From positions 1 through 64,000 of the forward strand of contig CAYJKT010000016.1 in the NCBI GenBank assembly GCA_964370775.1: a stretch of 64,000 nucleotides of DNA, given 5' to 3'. Both the position numbers and the translations under genes were made by a program. Position 1 is the stretch's first letter. Every line of letters starts with the position of its first letter. This DNA is from SIG603 sp964370775. GTDB taxonomy: Bacteria > Bacillota > Clostridia > Oscillospirales > Acutalibacteraceae. Shown here in pieces: positions 25,277 through 34,028 of the stretch. The notes beneath the pieces were generated by a model. The model saw only the letters and a program-made list of their open reading frames with translations. It was not told the origin of the DNA and did no database searches.

Positions 25277-25346
25277 ATGAGCTGTCGAACTAAGAGGAAA
25301 CCCCGTACAAATTTTGTATAGGTTCACCCTTAGTTCGACAGCTCAT
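25277..25346. repeat. Perfect 18-bp inverted repeat after the maturase
   Basis: ATGAGCTGTCGAACTAAG and its exact reverse complement flank a 34-base loop that holds a second small palindrome around AAATTTTG. It lies between convergent genes and probably ends both, though no T run follows. Confidence 0.65.
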
Positions 25347-25370
25347 CGTCATATATATTGAAATATCTAC

Positions 25371-26030
25371 TTATTCTGCATGTAAAACACTTATAGCCTC
25401 GTGCCAATCTTTTATATGATAATCTGCTGTGGTTTTTATATCTTCCCACAAATGTTCGGAAGCTTTGTCAAATACTCCACAAGATTTTACACCAGCTATA
25501 GCAATTGACTTTATAACAGGTAACAAATCGTCAAATGCAAGGCAATCACTAGCCTGTACATTTAGTTTTTCCATTGCATAATGATAAATTTTAGGACTAC
25601 CCTTGCCTACTCCCACGTGCTCTGTGCTAACTAAAATATCGAAGTAATCTATAATGCCAAGCCTTGTTAATGCGACTGTCATTAAGTCGATTGTAAGTCC
25701 TGTGGTTACAGCAAGCCTTATATCTTTAGATTTAACATAGTCTAAATATTTTAAAGCGCCTGATTTTAGCTCAATTTTGTGAGCGTATTCATCGTTTGCT
25801 AGCTCTTTCCACTCGGCAATAATATCATCGGTATGCTCATCTAAATCATACAACTTTTTTGTGTGTTCGGCAGATTCGATTATAGTTAAGTGCCCTAGTG
25901 CGTCTAAATATTCTCTGGTAACCTTTTTTCCTCTTTTTTCAAGAAAAACCTCGTCTACCATTGTCCAAACATGGGTAGAGTTTAACAAAGTACCGTCTAA
26001 ATCAAAGAAAATTGCTTTTATATTATCCAT
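25371..26030 (-). CDS. HAD-superfamily phosphatase, beta-phosphoglucomutase-like
   Basis: A 219-residue haloacid dehalogenase-type protein: motif I FFDLDGTLLNS (residues 8-18), an inserted helical cap (residues about 20-85), motif II TTGLTID, motif III Lys in VGKGSPKIYHYA, and motif IV AFDDLLPV. It is a phosphatase or phosphoglucomutase of unknown substrate. A separate gene between the SCIFF locus and rpsT. Confidence 0.82.
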   Translation of the reverse strand: MDNIKAIFFDLDGTLLNSTHVWTMVDEVFLEKRGKKVTREYLDALGHLTIIESAEHTKKLYDLDEHTDDIIAEWKELANDEYAHKIELKSGALKYLDYVKSKDIRLAVTTGLTIDLMTVALTRLGIIDYFDILVSTEHVGVGKGSPKIYHYAMEKLNVQASDCLAFDDLLPVIKSIAIAGVKSCGVFDKASEHLWEDIKTTADYHIKDWHEAISVLHAE

Positions 26031-26055
26031 AAAACCTCTCTTATATAAAACAAGT

Positions 26056-26074
26056 GGGCGACCATTGGTCGCCC
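26056..26074 (-). terminator. Hairpin after rpsT
   Basis: GGGCGACC and GGTCGCCC form a tight palindrome around ATT, on the minus strand followed by CACTTGTTTTAT. It belongs to the same kind of GTAGGGGCGA-type repeats found elsewhere in the window. Confidence 0.5.
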
Positions 26075-26093
26075 ATTTACCTGTAACTGTTAA

Positions 26094-26351
26094 TTACGCA
26101 CTTGCATTCATTTTTTTAACAAGAGCAGATTTTTTTCTTGCAGCAGTATTTTTATGAAGAATACCTTTAGCACAAGCTTGGTCTATTCTTTTAACAGCAA
26201 CACGTACAGCTTCCGCAGTATTTTCGCCTGTTTCTATAGCTGCATTAGCTTTTTTTAGTTTTGTTTTAAGTTCAGAGTTAATTGCTTTATTGTTAGCAGA
26301 TTTAACAGCAGTAACTTTAACACGTTTTTTAGCTGATTTAATGTTAGGCAT
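26094..26351 (-). CDS. rpsT: 30S ribosomal protein S20
   Basis: The 85-residue basic protein starts MPNIKSAKKRVKVTAVKS and is nearly all helix with many Lys and Ala residues. Length is standard. GGAGGT precedes the ATG by 4-5 bases, and it stands alone with its own promoter. Confidence 0.96.
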   Translation of the reverse strand: MPNIKSAKKRVKVTAVKSANNKAINSELKTKLKKANAAIETGENTAEAVRVAVKRIDQACAKGILHKNTAARKKSALVKKMNASA

Positions 26352-26387
26352 AGTACACCTCCTTGGTAATATTGTCGTGCAACTGAT

Positions 26388-26416
26388 ATAATACCATATT
26401 TACCATGAAAAAGCAA
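26388..26416 (-). promoter_or_regulatory. Promoter of rpsT
   Basis: On the minus strand TTGCTT (26411-26416), 17 bases, TATTAT (26388-26393), about 36 bases before the ATG. Confidence 0.6.
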
Positions 26417-26522
26417 GTAAAAAATAAAGTTTTTGAAAAAAATATTGTAGAAGTATTGGTGACAGGTGATACTAGCTCTAAAAAAGTAAAATAGTAAAGT
26501 AATTTAATTACACACAGGAAAA

Positions 26523-26550
26523 ATAGACACGCATTTTTATACGTGTCTAT
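26523..26550 (-). terminator. Rho-independent terminator of the cupin gene
   Basis: ATAGACACG and CGTGTCTAT form a 9-bp stem; on the minus strand TTTTTCC follows. Confidence 0.85.
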
Positions 26551-26567
26551 CAACATAATAAACAAAC

Positions 26568-26987
26568 TTATTCGTAATGTGTTAGCTCTGCAATTTTTTG
26601 CATTTGTGCTTCTGTTAGAGGTAAAATTGGTGAGTTATCATCTGATGTGTTGCTGTTTTCAACTATCATAACTTCGCCGTCTGTTGTCATTGTGTGGTTG
26701 TGCCAAACGCCTTTTGGAATGTTGTACACTTTGCCTTTTTCCATTTTGTACGCAGTGATTTCGGCTGGTTTTTCTCCGTCTCCACCTAGGTATAAGTAGC
26801 ACTCACCAGAGGTTAAAACAAATACTTCGTCAGTTAAATCGTGACGTTGCATAGTTTTGATAGCACTTACATCTAAGTCTTCGCAATATCTTAAAACTGC
26901 TACACACCAACCCTCAAAAAACTTTAGTTTTTGAAAGCCAATTTCAGGGAAATCTATAATTTCCATATCGTTATTTTTTGTAGACAT
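26568..26987 (-). CDS. Cupin-domain protein of unknown function
   Basis: The 139-residue protein has the single-domain cupin pattern: EVFVLTSGECYLYL, GKVYNIPKGVWHNHTM with His residues for metal binding, and a strand ending EVMIVEN. It is likely a sugar or small-molecule metal enzyme or sensor. It lies 36 bases downstream of asnS and is probably cotranscribed with it. Confidence 0.75.
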   Translation of the reverse strand: MSTKNNDMEIIDFPEIGFQKLKFFEGWCVAVLRYCEDLDVSAIKTMQRHDLTDEVFVLTSGECYLYLGGDGEKPAEITAYKMEKGKVYNIPKGVWHNHTMTTDGEVMIVENSNTSDDNSPILPLTEAQMQKIAELTHYE

Positions 26988-27023
26988 TTTTCCTACCTAT
27001 TCTTTCATCTTATTGTATTTTGA

Positions 27024-28418
27024 TTAAAACTCTGCCACGCCTGTAGTTCTTGGGAATGGTAGAACATCTCTGATGTTAGAGATACCTGTTAAATACATAA
27101 CCATTCTTTCAAATCCTAGACCAAAACCTGCGTGTTTGTTTGTGCCGAATTTTCTTAAATCTAAATACCACCAGTAATCTTCTGGATTTAGACCCATTTC
27201 TTCAATTCTTGATATTAGCACGTCTAGTCTTTCTTCACGTTGGCTACCACCAACAATCTCACCTATACCAGCCACTAACAAGTCAACAGCTGCAACAGTT
27301 TTGTTGTCGTCGTTCATACGCATGTAGAAAGCTTTAATATCTTTAGGATAATCAGTAACAAAAACAGGTTTTTTGAAGTGAACTTCTGTTAAGTACTTCT
27401 CATGCTCTGTTTGTAAATCGCAACCCCAAGTTACTTTGAACTCAAAGTTATCGTTGTTTTTCTCTAAAATTTCAACAGCGTCTGTATAACTAACTTTAGC
27501 AAATTCAGATTTAACAACATGGTTAAGTCTCTCTAACAAGCCTTTATCAACAAATTGATTACAAAACTCAATGTCTTGTGGGCAATGCTCAATAACATAG
27601 CTTATAACATATTTAATCATGTCTTCAATAAGCTCCATGTCGTCTGCTAAATCAGCAAAAGCAATCTCAGGCTCTATCATCCAAAACTCTGCTGCGTGAC
27701 GTTGTGTATATGACTTTTCTGCTCTGAAAGTAGGACCAAAAGTATAAGTTTTGCCAAATCCCATCGCCATACACTCAGCTGATAATTGACCTGAAACAGT
27801 TAGGGAAGTTGGTTTAGCAAAGAAGTCCTCGCTGTAGTCAATCTCGCCGTTTTCTGTTTTTGGAAGATTATCTAAGTCCATTGTTGTTACTTTGAACATC
27901 TCACCAGCACCCTCGCAGTCACTGCCTGTGATGATTGGTGTGTGCGCATATACAAAGCCGTTATCCATGAAGTATTTGTGTATCGCATACGCTGCCATAG
28001 AGCGCACTCTAAATGCTGCACTAAATAGGTTTGTTCTAGGTCTTAGGTGAGCAATTGTTCTTAAATACTCAACTGTGTGACGCTTTTTTTGCAAAGGATA
28101 ATCTGGAGAGGATGCACCCTCTACGCATATCTCTGTAGCGTGAATTTCAAAAGGCTGTTTAGCCTCTGGAGTTTCCAAAAGGTCTCCTTTAACTATTAAA
28201 GCTGCTCCAACATTTTGAGAAGCAATCTCTGTAAAGTTTGCGATTTTCTCAGCCTCGAAAACAACTTGAATACCTTTAAAGCAACTGCCGTCGTTTAGGT
28301 CGATAAATCCTAAAGTTTTAGAGTCTCTAATAGTTCTTGCAAAACCACAAACTGTTATGTTCTTGCCAGCGTACTCTTTAACATTATCGTAAATACATCT
28401 AATTTCTGTTCTATTCAT
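27024..28418 (-). CDS. asnS: Asparaginyl-tRNA synthetase
   Basis: A class IIb synthetase with an N-terminal OB-fold anticodon domain (residues about 18-100) and catalytic core. It shows GSDCEGAGEMF (asn-specific), motif 2 FRAEKSYTQRHAAEFWMIEPE, and motif 3 GFGLGFERMVMYLTG near the C terminus. Length (464) is normal. No T-box: the leader is only about 35 bases, so constitutive transcription is likely. Confidence 0.96.
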   Translation of the reverse strand: MNRTEIRCIYDNVKEYAGKNITVCGFARTIRDSKTLGFIDLNDGSCFKGIQVVFEAEKIANFTEIASQNVGAALIVKGDLLETPEAKQPFEIHATEICVEGASSPDYPLQKKRHTVEYLRTIAHLRPRTNLFSAAFRVRSMAAYAIHKYFMDNGFVYAHTPIITGSDCEGAGEMFKVTTMDLDNLPKTENGEIDYSEDFFAKPTSLTVSGQLSAECMAMGFGKTYTFGPTFRAEKSYTQRHAAEFWMIEPEIAFADLADDMELIEDMIKYVISYVIEHCPQDIEFCNQFVDKGLLERLNHVVKSEFAKVSYTDAVEILEKNNDNFEFKVTWGCDLQTEHEKYLTEVHFKKPVFVTDYPKDIKAFYMRMNDDNKTVAAVDLLVAGIGEIVGGSQREERLDVLISRIEEMGLNPEDYWWYLDLRKFGTNKHAGFGLGFERMVMYLTGISNIRDVLPFPRTTGVAEF

Positions 28419-28451
28419 AATTATGCTCCATTCTATAACACATATAGTTGT

Positions 28452-28480
28452 ATTCTACTATATAATAGCCAAAATATCAA
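28452..28480 (-). promoter_or_regulatory. Promoter of asnS
   Basis: On the minus strand TTGATA (28475-28480), 17 bases, TAGAAT (28452-28457), about 30 bases upstream of asnS. Confidence 0.6.
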
Positions 28481-28522
28481 GCGTTTAACAATAAAATATT
28501 AATCGAATATAAATTATTTATA

Positions 28523-28551
28523 TTGACGGAAAGAGCTTAATTGTGTATAAT
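28523..28551 (+). promoter_or_regulatory. Promoter of the isomerase-fba pair
   Basis: TTGACG (28523-28528), 17 bases, TATAAT (28546-28551), about 30 bases before the start codon. Confidence 0.7.
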
Positions 28552-28586
28552 AATAGGGTAAAATTAAATAACTGAGGTGTATGACA

Positions 28587-29408
28587 ATGTCAACTTTACC
28601 AGTAGCAGTGCAACTGTATTCAGTTCGTGAGGACATGGAAGCTGATTACAAAGCAACACTTAAAAAAATTAAAGACATGGGATATAACGGCGTGGAGCTT
28701 GCTGGCTTGTATGGTCAAAAAGCAAGTGATTTAAGACAAGCTATCACAGAGCTAGACTTAGTTCCTGTTTCAGCACATGTTCCTTATGCAGAACTTCTTA
28801 ATAATTTAGATACTGTTATCGCAGATTATAAAGAGATTGGCGTATCTTATATTGCTATTCCAAGTTTATCAGAAACTGACAGACCAGGCGGCGAAAACTT
28901 TGATAACACTATGGAAGAAATCAGAAAAATCGGTGCAAAATTAAACGAAAATGGTATCACATTGTTATATCATAATCACGACTTTGAATTTTGCAAAATG
29001 CCAAACGGTGAATACGGCTTAGATTATCTATATAGTAATGTAAGTGCTGATTTACTAAAAACAGAGATTGACACTTGTTGGGTTAATGTAGCTAAAGAAA
29101 ATCCATCAGAATACGTGTTATCATATAAAGGTAGAGCACCTGTTGTTCACTTAAAAGACTTTGTTCTTGAGGGTGAAGCAGCAAATATGTATGAGCTAAT
29201 CGGTGCAGAAGATGAAAAACAAGAGCAAAAAGGCAAGTTTATGTTTATGCCAGTTGGCTCAGGTTGCCAAGACTTCCCGTCTATCCTAAAAGCTTCTATA
29301 GAAGCAGGTGCTAAATGGGTTGTTGTAGAGCAAGATAGAAGTGAAGACATACCTGCTATTGAAGCAGTTGAAAAAAGTATAAAATATTTAAACAGCTTTG
29401 CATGGTAG
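28587..29408 (+). CDS. Sugar phosphate isomerase/epimerase family protein
   Basis: A TIM-barrel protein (273 residues) with PVAVQLYSVRED at its start, GYNGVELAGLYG, LYHNHDFEF, EIDTCWVN, VHLKDFVL and VVVEQDRS carrying the metal-binding residues. It resembles inosose dehydratase/hexulose epimerase relatives. The start chosen is the second ATG (28587) because GAGG is 9 bases away; ATG 28581 is only 3 bases from it. It is 27 bases upstream of fba, so likely the same transcript. Confidence 0.82.
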   Translation: MSTLPVAVQLYSVREDMEADYKATLKKIKDMGYNGVELAGLYGQKASDLRQAITELDLVPVSAHVPYAELLNNLDTVIADYKEIGVSYIAIPSLSETDRPGGENFDNTMEEIRKIGAKLNENGITLLYHNHDFEFCKMPNGEYGLDYLYSNVSADLLKTEIDTCWVNVAKENPSEYVLSYKGRAPVVHLKDFVLEGEAANMYELIGAEDEKQEQKGKFMFMPVGSGCQDFPSILKASIEAGAKWVVVEQDRSEDIPAIEAVEKSIKYLNSFAW

Positions 29409-29435
29409 TTTATTAAAAATTTGGAGGAATAATTA

Positions 29436-30299
29436 ATGTTAGTATCAACAAAAGAAATGCTTGTTAAAGCAAGAGAAGGTAAATACGCAGTAGGACAATT
29501 CAACATCAACAACCTAGAGTGGACAAAAGCAGTTTTGCTTACAGCTCAAGAGAACAACTCACCTGTTATCCTAGGTGTTTCTGAGGGCGCTGGTAAATAC
29601 ATGGGCGGTTACAAAACTATCGTTGGCATGGTTAACGGTTTATTAGAAGAACTAAACATCACAGTTCCAGTGGCACTTCACTTAGACCACGGTTCATTCG
29701 AAGGTGCAAAAGCTTGTATCAATGCAGGTTTCTCATCTGTTATGTTTGACGGTTCTCACTTTGCATTTGAAGAGAACGTAGCTAAAACAACAGCTTTAGT
29801 AAACGCTTGTGACGTTCTAGGTATCTCTCTAGAAGCAGAAGTTGGTTCTATCGGTGGTGAAGAAGACGGCGTTGTTGGTGCAGGCGAATGTGCTGACCCA
29901 GCAGAGTGTAAAGCTATTGCTGATTTAGGTATCACAATGCTTGCAGCTGGTATCGGTAACATCCACGGTGTGTACCCAGAAAACTGGCCTGGTCTATCAT
30001 TTGAAACACTAGAAGCTATCAATGCTGTAGTAGGTCAAATGCCTCTAGTTCTTCACGGTGGTACTGGTATTCCAGAAGATATGATTAAAAAAGCTATCTC
30101 TCTAGGCGTTGCTAAAATCAACGTTAACACAGAGTGTCAATTAGTGTTTGCTGATGCTACACGTGCTTATATCGAAGCTGGCAAAGATCAACAAGGTAAA
30201 GGTTTTGACCCAAGAAAACTTTTAGCTCCTGGTTTCGAGGCTATCAAAGCTACAGTTAAAGAGAAAATGGAATTATTCGGTTCTGTTAACAAAGCTTAA
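29436..30299 (+). CDS. fba: Class II fructose-bisphosphate aldolase
   Basis: The zinc-dependent aldolase of glycolysis splits fructose-1,6-bisphosphate. The 287-residue protein has LHLDHG (H82, D84, H85 region), DGSHFAFEENV, VEAEVGSIGGEEDG-like EAEVGSIGGEED, and HGGTGIP with the second zinc histidine, then NVNTECQ. Length is typical. Being close to an isomerase gene it may serve a sugar pathway, or be the general aldolase. Strong GGAGG site; codon use looks biased, as in a highly expressed gene. Confidence 0.95.
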   Translation: MLVSTKEMLVKAREGKYAVGQFNINNLEWTKAVLLTAQENNSPVILGVSEGAGKYMGGYKTIVGMVNGLLEELNITVPVALHLDHGSFEGAKACINAGFSSVMFDGSHFAFEENVAKTTALVNACDVLGISLEAEVGSIGGEEDGVVGAGECADPAECKAIADLGITMLAAGIGNIHGVYPENWPGLSFETLEAINAVVGQMPLVLHGGTGIPEDMIKKAISLGVAKINVNTECQLVFADATRAYIEAGKDQQGKGFDPRKLLAPGFEAIKATVKEKMELFGSVNKA

Positions 30300-30320
30300 T
30301 TATATTTATACAATATTTTT

Positions 30321-30356
30321 AGAGGTCATGGCGAGTTTTCGTCATGGTCTCTTTTT
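30321..30356 (+). terminator. Rho-independent terminator of fba
   Basis: AGAGGTCATGGCG and CGTCATGGTCTCT pair over about 12 positions with GU pairs, followed by TTTTTG. Confidence 0.85.
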
Positions 30357-30409
30357 GTATGAGTTTACGTATATTTATTATGTTTTCGAATATTTAACAA
30401 GTAAATTAG

Positions 30410-30438
30410 TTGACTGATACTAACTTTTTTGATACACT
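30410..30438 (+). promoter_or_regulatory. Promoter of the first sulfatase gene
   Basis: TTGACT (30410-30415), 17 bases, TACACT (30433-30438), 45 bases upstream of the ATG. Confidence 0.5.
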
Positions 30439-30482
30439 TATATTAGTATGTTAAATGTTTAAGTGCTGATTAAGGGGGAAAT

Positions 30483-32270
30483 ATGATAGGGAAAAATGTA
30501 ATTTTAATTGTTACAGACGACCAAGGTTATGGGGATATTTCAGCTAATGGTAATCCGTGGCTAGATACTCCGAATTTAGACAAACTAAGAAACAACAGCG
30601 TTCGTTTAGAGAGCTTTCACACCGACCCATTGTGTGCGCCAACAAGAGGTGCATTGATGTCTGGCAAATACTCTTTTGGTGCAGGAGTGTACTCTACTTT
30701 AACTGCGAGATATTATATGAAGCCTCAGCTTAAAACTATGGCAGATTATTTTAAAGACAGTGGTTATCGCACAGGCATGTTTGGTAAGTGGCATTTAGGC
30801 GACACCCACCCATACCGACCACACGAGAGAGGTTTTGACGTTGCGTATTCTTTTGGTGGAGGTGTTATCGGCGAAGCACCTGACTACTGGGGCAACGACT
30901 ATTTTAACGATACATACACGATAAACGGCGAGAAAAAACAGTTTGACGGATATTGCACAGACACGTGGTTTAGCTCTGCTATTGATTTTATTAAAGATAG
31001 CAATGAGAAAGATACGCCTTTTTTCTGCTATATTCCAACAAATGCACCTCATGGACCTTTGAATGTTGAACGCAAATACTTTCAAAAATACCTTGATAAA
31101 GGGATAGACGAAAATCGTGCAAGATTTTTCGGTATGATAGAAAATATCGACAATAATCTCGGAATATTGCTTGATTATCTTGAAAAGAGTGGTTTGTATG
31201 ATGATACGATAATCACGTATTTTGGCGATAACGGAACGGCCGGTGGTTGTAACACGGATAATGACGGGCATGTTACAGATGGATACAACGCAGGAATGAG
31301 AGGTAAAAAGGGCACTACTTACGAGGGTGCACACAGAAACGCTTGCTTTATGACTTCACCTAAAAATATATTTGGTGAAAACAGAGCAGTGTACGGCTTG
31401 ACAGCTCAGTTTGATTTACTAGCGACTTATATAGATGCTTGTGGACTTAAAAAAGGCGATAGATATGACGAGCTAGATGGTGTTAGCATGTATGAGCAAC
31501 TTAAAAACGGAGACAGTTACATCAACAAAGGTAGAACTATGGTGGTTCACAATATGCAACGAGACATGCCACAAAAGTTTAAGGATTATTCTGTTTTAAG
31601 AGATAGTTATAGACTGGTTAGACCGTTGACGACAGAAAGTAACCCTCTTGCTATGGCAAACTTTAGTTCTCCTAAAAAAATGAACCCAGAGATATATAAT
31701 CTTGAAAACGACCCTGCTGAGTTAAATGATATATATGAAGACAATGTTTTACTAGCAAACGAATTGACTTTATTTTACGAAGATTGGTATGACAGCAGAG
31801 TTGATAAAGCTATGGAGTTTAGCCCTATTTACATAACAAAAGAAGAAGAAACCGTGATGACGTGCCACGCTTGGCACGATTGTTATGAGATGTGTTTTTC
31901 GCAAGAACATGTGAGAAAAGGTGTGGACGGAAACGGATATTTTGCCTTAAAAGTTATAGATGACGGCGAGTATGACATTGAGCTAAGACGTTACCCAAGA
32001 GAGGCTAACACTCCGTTAACGGCTAAGTGTGAAAGTGAAGAACCTACTGATTTAGTTCCAAATGGAAAAGCAGAGGGAAAAGCTTACGATATAATAGAAG
32101 CCTCTGTAACAGTGTTAGGAAATAGATACGAAACAAAAGTTAGCAGAGAAGATTATTCAGCGATTTTAAAGGTAAACTTACCTAAAGGTGAGTATAATCT
32201 TAGAACAAGATTTTTATTGAAAGACATGAAAAGCATAGGCGCATATTATGTGTATGTAGTTAAAAAGTAA
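30483..32270 (+). CDS. Cysteine-type sulfatase (arylsulfatase family), cytoplasmic
   Basis: A 595-residue sulfatase. The metal-binding start VILIVTDDQGYGD (residues 6-18) and the formylglycine site CAPTR (51-55, CxPxR type) are followed by TGMFGKWHLGD and YFGDNGTAGG. C51 must be converted to formylglycine, probably by the maturase at 41288-42430. There is no signal peptide, so it should work in the cytoplasm on imported sulfated sugars. The C-terminal 100 residues are an extra beta-rich region. The substrate is unknown. It stands next to a ZupT gene, 27 bases downstream. Confidence 0.9.
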   Translation: MIGKNVILIVTDDQGYGDISANGNPWLDTPNLDKLRNNSVRLESFHTDPLCAPTRGALMSGKYSFGAGVYSTLTARYYMKPQLKTMADYFKDSGYRTGMFGKWHLGDTHPYRPHERGFDVAYSFGGGVIGEAPDYWGNDYFNDTYTINGEKKQFDGYCTDTWFSSAIDFIKDSNEKDTPFFCYIPTNAPHGPLNVERKYFQKYLDKGIDENRARFFGMIENIDNNLGILLDYLEKSGLYDDTIITYFGDNGTAGGCNTDNDGHVTDGYNAGMRGKKGTTYEGAHRNACFMTSPKNIFGENRAVYGLTAQFDLLATYIDACGLKKGDRYDELDGVSMYEQLKNGDSYINKGRTMVVHNMQRDMPQKFKDYSVLRDSYRLVRPLTTESNPLAMANFSSPKKMNPEIYNLENDPAELNDIYEDNVLLANELTLFYEDWYDSRVDKAMEFSPIYITKEEETVMTCHAWHDCYEMCFSQEHVRKGVDGNGYFALKVIDDGEYDIELRRYPREANTPLTAKCESEEPTDLVPNGKAEGKAYDIIEASVTVLGNRYETKVSREDYSAILKVNLPKGEYNLRTRFLLKDMKSIGAYYVYVVKK

Positions 32271-32297
32271 TCTCTTTATAATAGAAAGGTCAAAATT

Positions 32298-33110
32298 ATG
32301 ACATTTGATAGCAATGTAATTTTTGCGTTCACACTAACGCTAATCGCAGGTCTTGCAACAGGTATAGGCAGTGTAATGGTGCTTGTAACTAAAAGCACTA
32401 ACAAGAAGTTATTATCGTTCACTTTGGGACTTTCAGCTGGTGTTATGCTGTATGTTTCCTTTGTGGAGATATTCCAAAAAGCGATAGAGTCGCTAGTGGA
32501 TGTATACGGTGAGCGAAACGGCAATATATACGCCGTCTTAGGTTTTTTTGTTGGTATTGGCGTGATTGCTCTTATAGATAAGTTCATGCCTAAAATGGGC
32601 AACCCTCACGAAATTCACACAGTTGAGGAAATGGACGGAAAAAGTGAAGAACACAAAAGCAATTTGATGAGAATGGGTGTATTCACAGCTTTAGCAATTG
32701 GCATACACAACTTTCCAGAGGGTCTTGCAACCTTTATATCAGCACTCGACAATCCAGAAACTGGCATTATGATAACAGTGGCGATAGCTATACATAACAT
32801 ACCAGAGGGAATTGCAGTTGCTGTTCCGATATTCTATGCAACAAACAGCCGTAAAAAAGCCTTTAAACTTTCGTTTTTATCAGGTATTTCAGAGCCTATA
32901 GGTGCTTTAATAGGATATATTTTCTTTATTAGCTTTTTGGGTGAGGAAGCGTTCGGTTTTATATTTGCGTTAGTTGCTGGAATTATGGTGTATATAAGTT
33001 TAGACGAACTCTTACCAGCTGCGAAAGAGTTTGGCGAGCACCATATAGCAATGTGGGGATTGATTAGTGGCTTTGCAGTTATGGCAGTTAGTTTGCTGTT
33101 GTTTGTTTGA
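32298..33110 (+). CDS. zupT: ZIP-family metal transporter ZupT
   Basis: A 270-residue, eight-helix divalent metal uptake protein (Zn, Fe, others). It carries HNFPEGLATF and HNIPEGIAVAVP (helices 4 and 5), the two histidine-rich signatures of ZupT, and a GLSAGVMLYVSFVEI helix. It shares a transcript with the sulfatase; sulfatases need a metal (Ca), so the link might be functional or only chance. Confidence 0.93.
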   Translation: MTFDSNVIFAFTLTLIAGLATGIGSVMVLVTKSTNKKLLSFTLGLSAGVMLYVSFVEIFQKAIESLVDVYGERNGNIYAVLGFFVGIGVIALIDKFMPKMGNPHEIHTVEEMDGKSEEHKSNLMRMGVFTALAIGIHNFPEGLATFISALDNPETGIMITVAIAIHNIPEGIAVAVPIFYATNSRKKAFKLSFLSGISEPIGALIGYIFFISFLGEEAFGFIFALVAGIMVYISLDELLPAAKEFGEHHIAMWGLISGFAVMAVSLLLFV

Positions 33111-33170
33111 TTACAAAACGAAAGTGGGTGTTGTATTTAGGTTTAAAATATACAATTAAACAAAGATAAC

Positions 33171-33336
33171 GTAGGGGCGAGCTATGCTCGTCCGTTAGAC
33201 CTAATGTACGAATAACAATAATTTTAGATTTAATATAGATCCTAAATATAAAAATTAGCCACATAATATTGAGTTAACAAAAACCTATGCTTTCGGACGA
33301 GCACAGCTCGCCCCTACCTAAAGCATAGGTTTTTGT
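33171..33336. repeat. Nested inverted-repeat element with bidirectional terminator
   Basis: GTAGGGGCGAGCTATGCTCG and on (33171-33194) and its copy 33294-33317 are inverted with one mismatch over 24 bases. A second pairing, ACAAAAACCTATGCTTT (33277-33293) with AAAGCATAGGTTTTTGT (33320-33336), wraps the right copy and gives a T-rich end for the minus-strand GNAT gene. No gene lies in the whole 33111-33433 stretch. Confidence 0.6.
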
Positions 33337-33433
33337 GTGAATTCACCTTAATGTAACAGTCTCTAGTTTTACCTTTTGGGGAAATTTTTCTATGAAAAAT
33401 CGCTCAATATCACAGCTGTTTTCATATATATAG

Positions 33434-33982
33434 CTATTGATTTTTAGATATATATTCGTCTAGCAACATAGACATACACAATATGTCGCCATAACCAGTT
33501 TTATCTTTAATTGCGTTTCTAAGCCTACCCTCATGCACAAAGCCGACTTTTTCATACATACTTAAAGCTCTTTTGTTGAACGAAAAAACTTCTAAAGAAA
33601 CTCTTTGAAGATTAAGATGATTAAATGCAAAATCTAAAATAGACTCTGTTGCAAATGTGCCGAACCCTTTTTCTAAATAGCTAGGATAAAATACACAAAT
33701 TCTATAACTTGCACTTTTTACATCTAAATCTATTTCGTTTAATACAGCTTCTCCGATAATTTTATCTTCGTCAATAATTAAAAAATCGTATCTCGAATTA
33801 TCAGTTAAACAATTATTATAATAAGTTCTAACCTTGCTTTCTTCATAATAAGAACAAGAGCCGGTTAGGTAGTTGATTTCATCATCACTGCTATAAAAAG
33901 CGGTTATATAGCTATCAATATCATTTTGTGTAGCTATTCTTAGCTTGCGATTATTTTCGATATACTCTACAGTTGTTTTCAT
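33434..33982 (-). CDS. GNAT-family N-acetyltransferase (RimJ/RimL-like)
   Basis: A 182-residue acetyltransferase: RKLRIATQNDIDSYI opens the domain, EKGFGTFATESIL is the acetyl-CoA motif A, and NKRALSMYEKVGFVHEGRLR closes motif B. It is like ribosomal-protein-alanine and spermidine-type acetyltransferases; the substrate is unknown. The start is ATG 33982, because GGAGG lies in front of it and the longer frame from 33994 would run through that site. It is downstream of the LacI gene by about 45 bases, on the same strand. Confidence 0.82.
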   Translation of the reverse strand: MKTTVEYIENNRKLRIATQNDIDSYITAFYSSDDEINYLTGSCSYYEESKVRTYYNNCLTDNSRYDFLIIDEDKIIGEAVLNEIDLDVKSASYRICVFYPSYLEKGFGTFATESILDFAFNHLNLQRVSLEVFSFNKRALSMYEKVGFVHEGRLRNAIKDKTGYGDILCMSMLLDEYISKNQ

Positions 33983-34028
33983 TTTTACCTCCATCTAAGT
34001 TGATATTCTATTGATTATTCAAGAAAAA

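Noticed and set aside
30795..31334. Antisense frame of 179 residues inside the first sulfatase
   Set aside because: It lies within a full, motif-bearing sulfatase and has no ribosome site or family.
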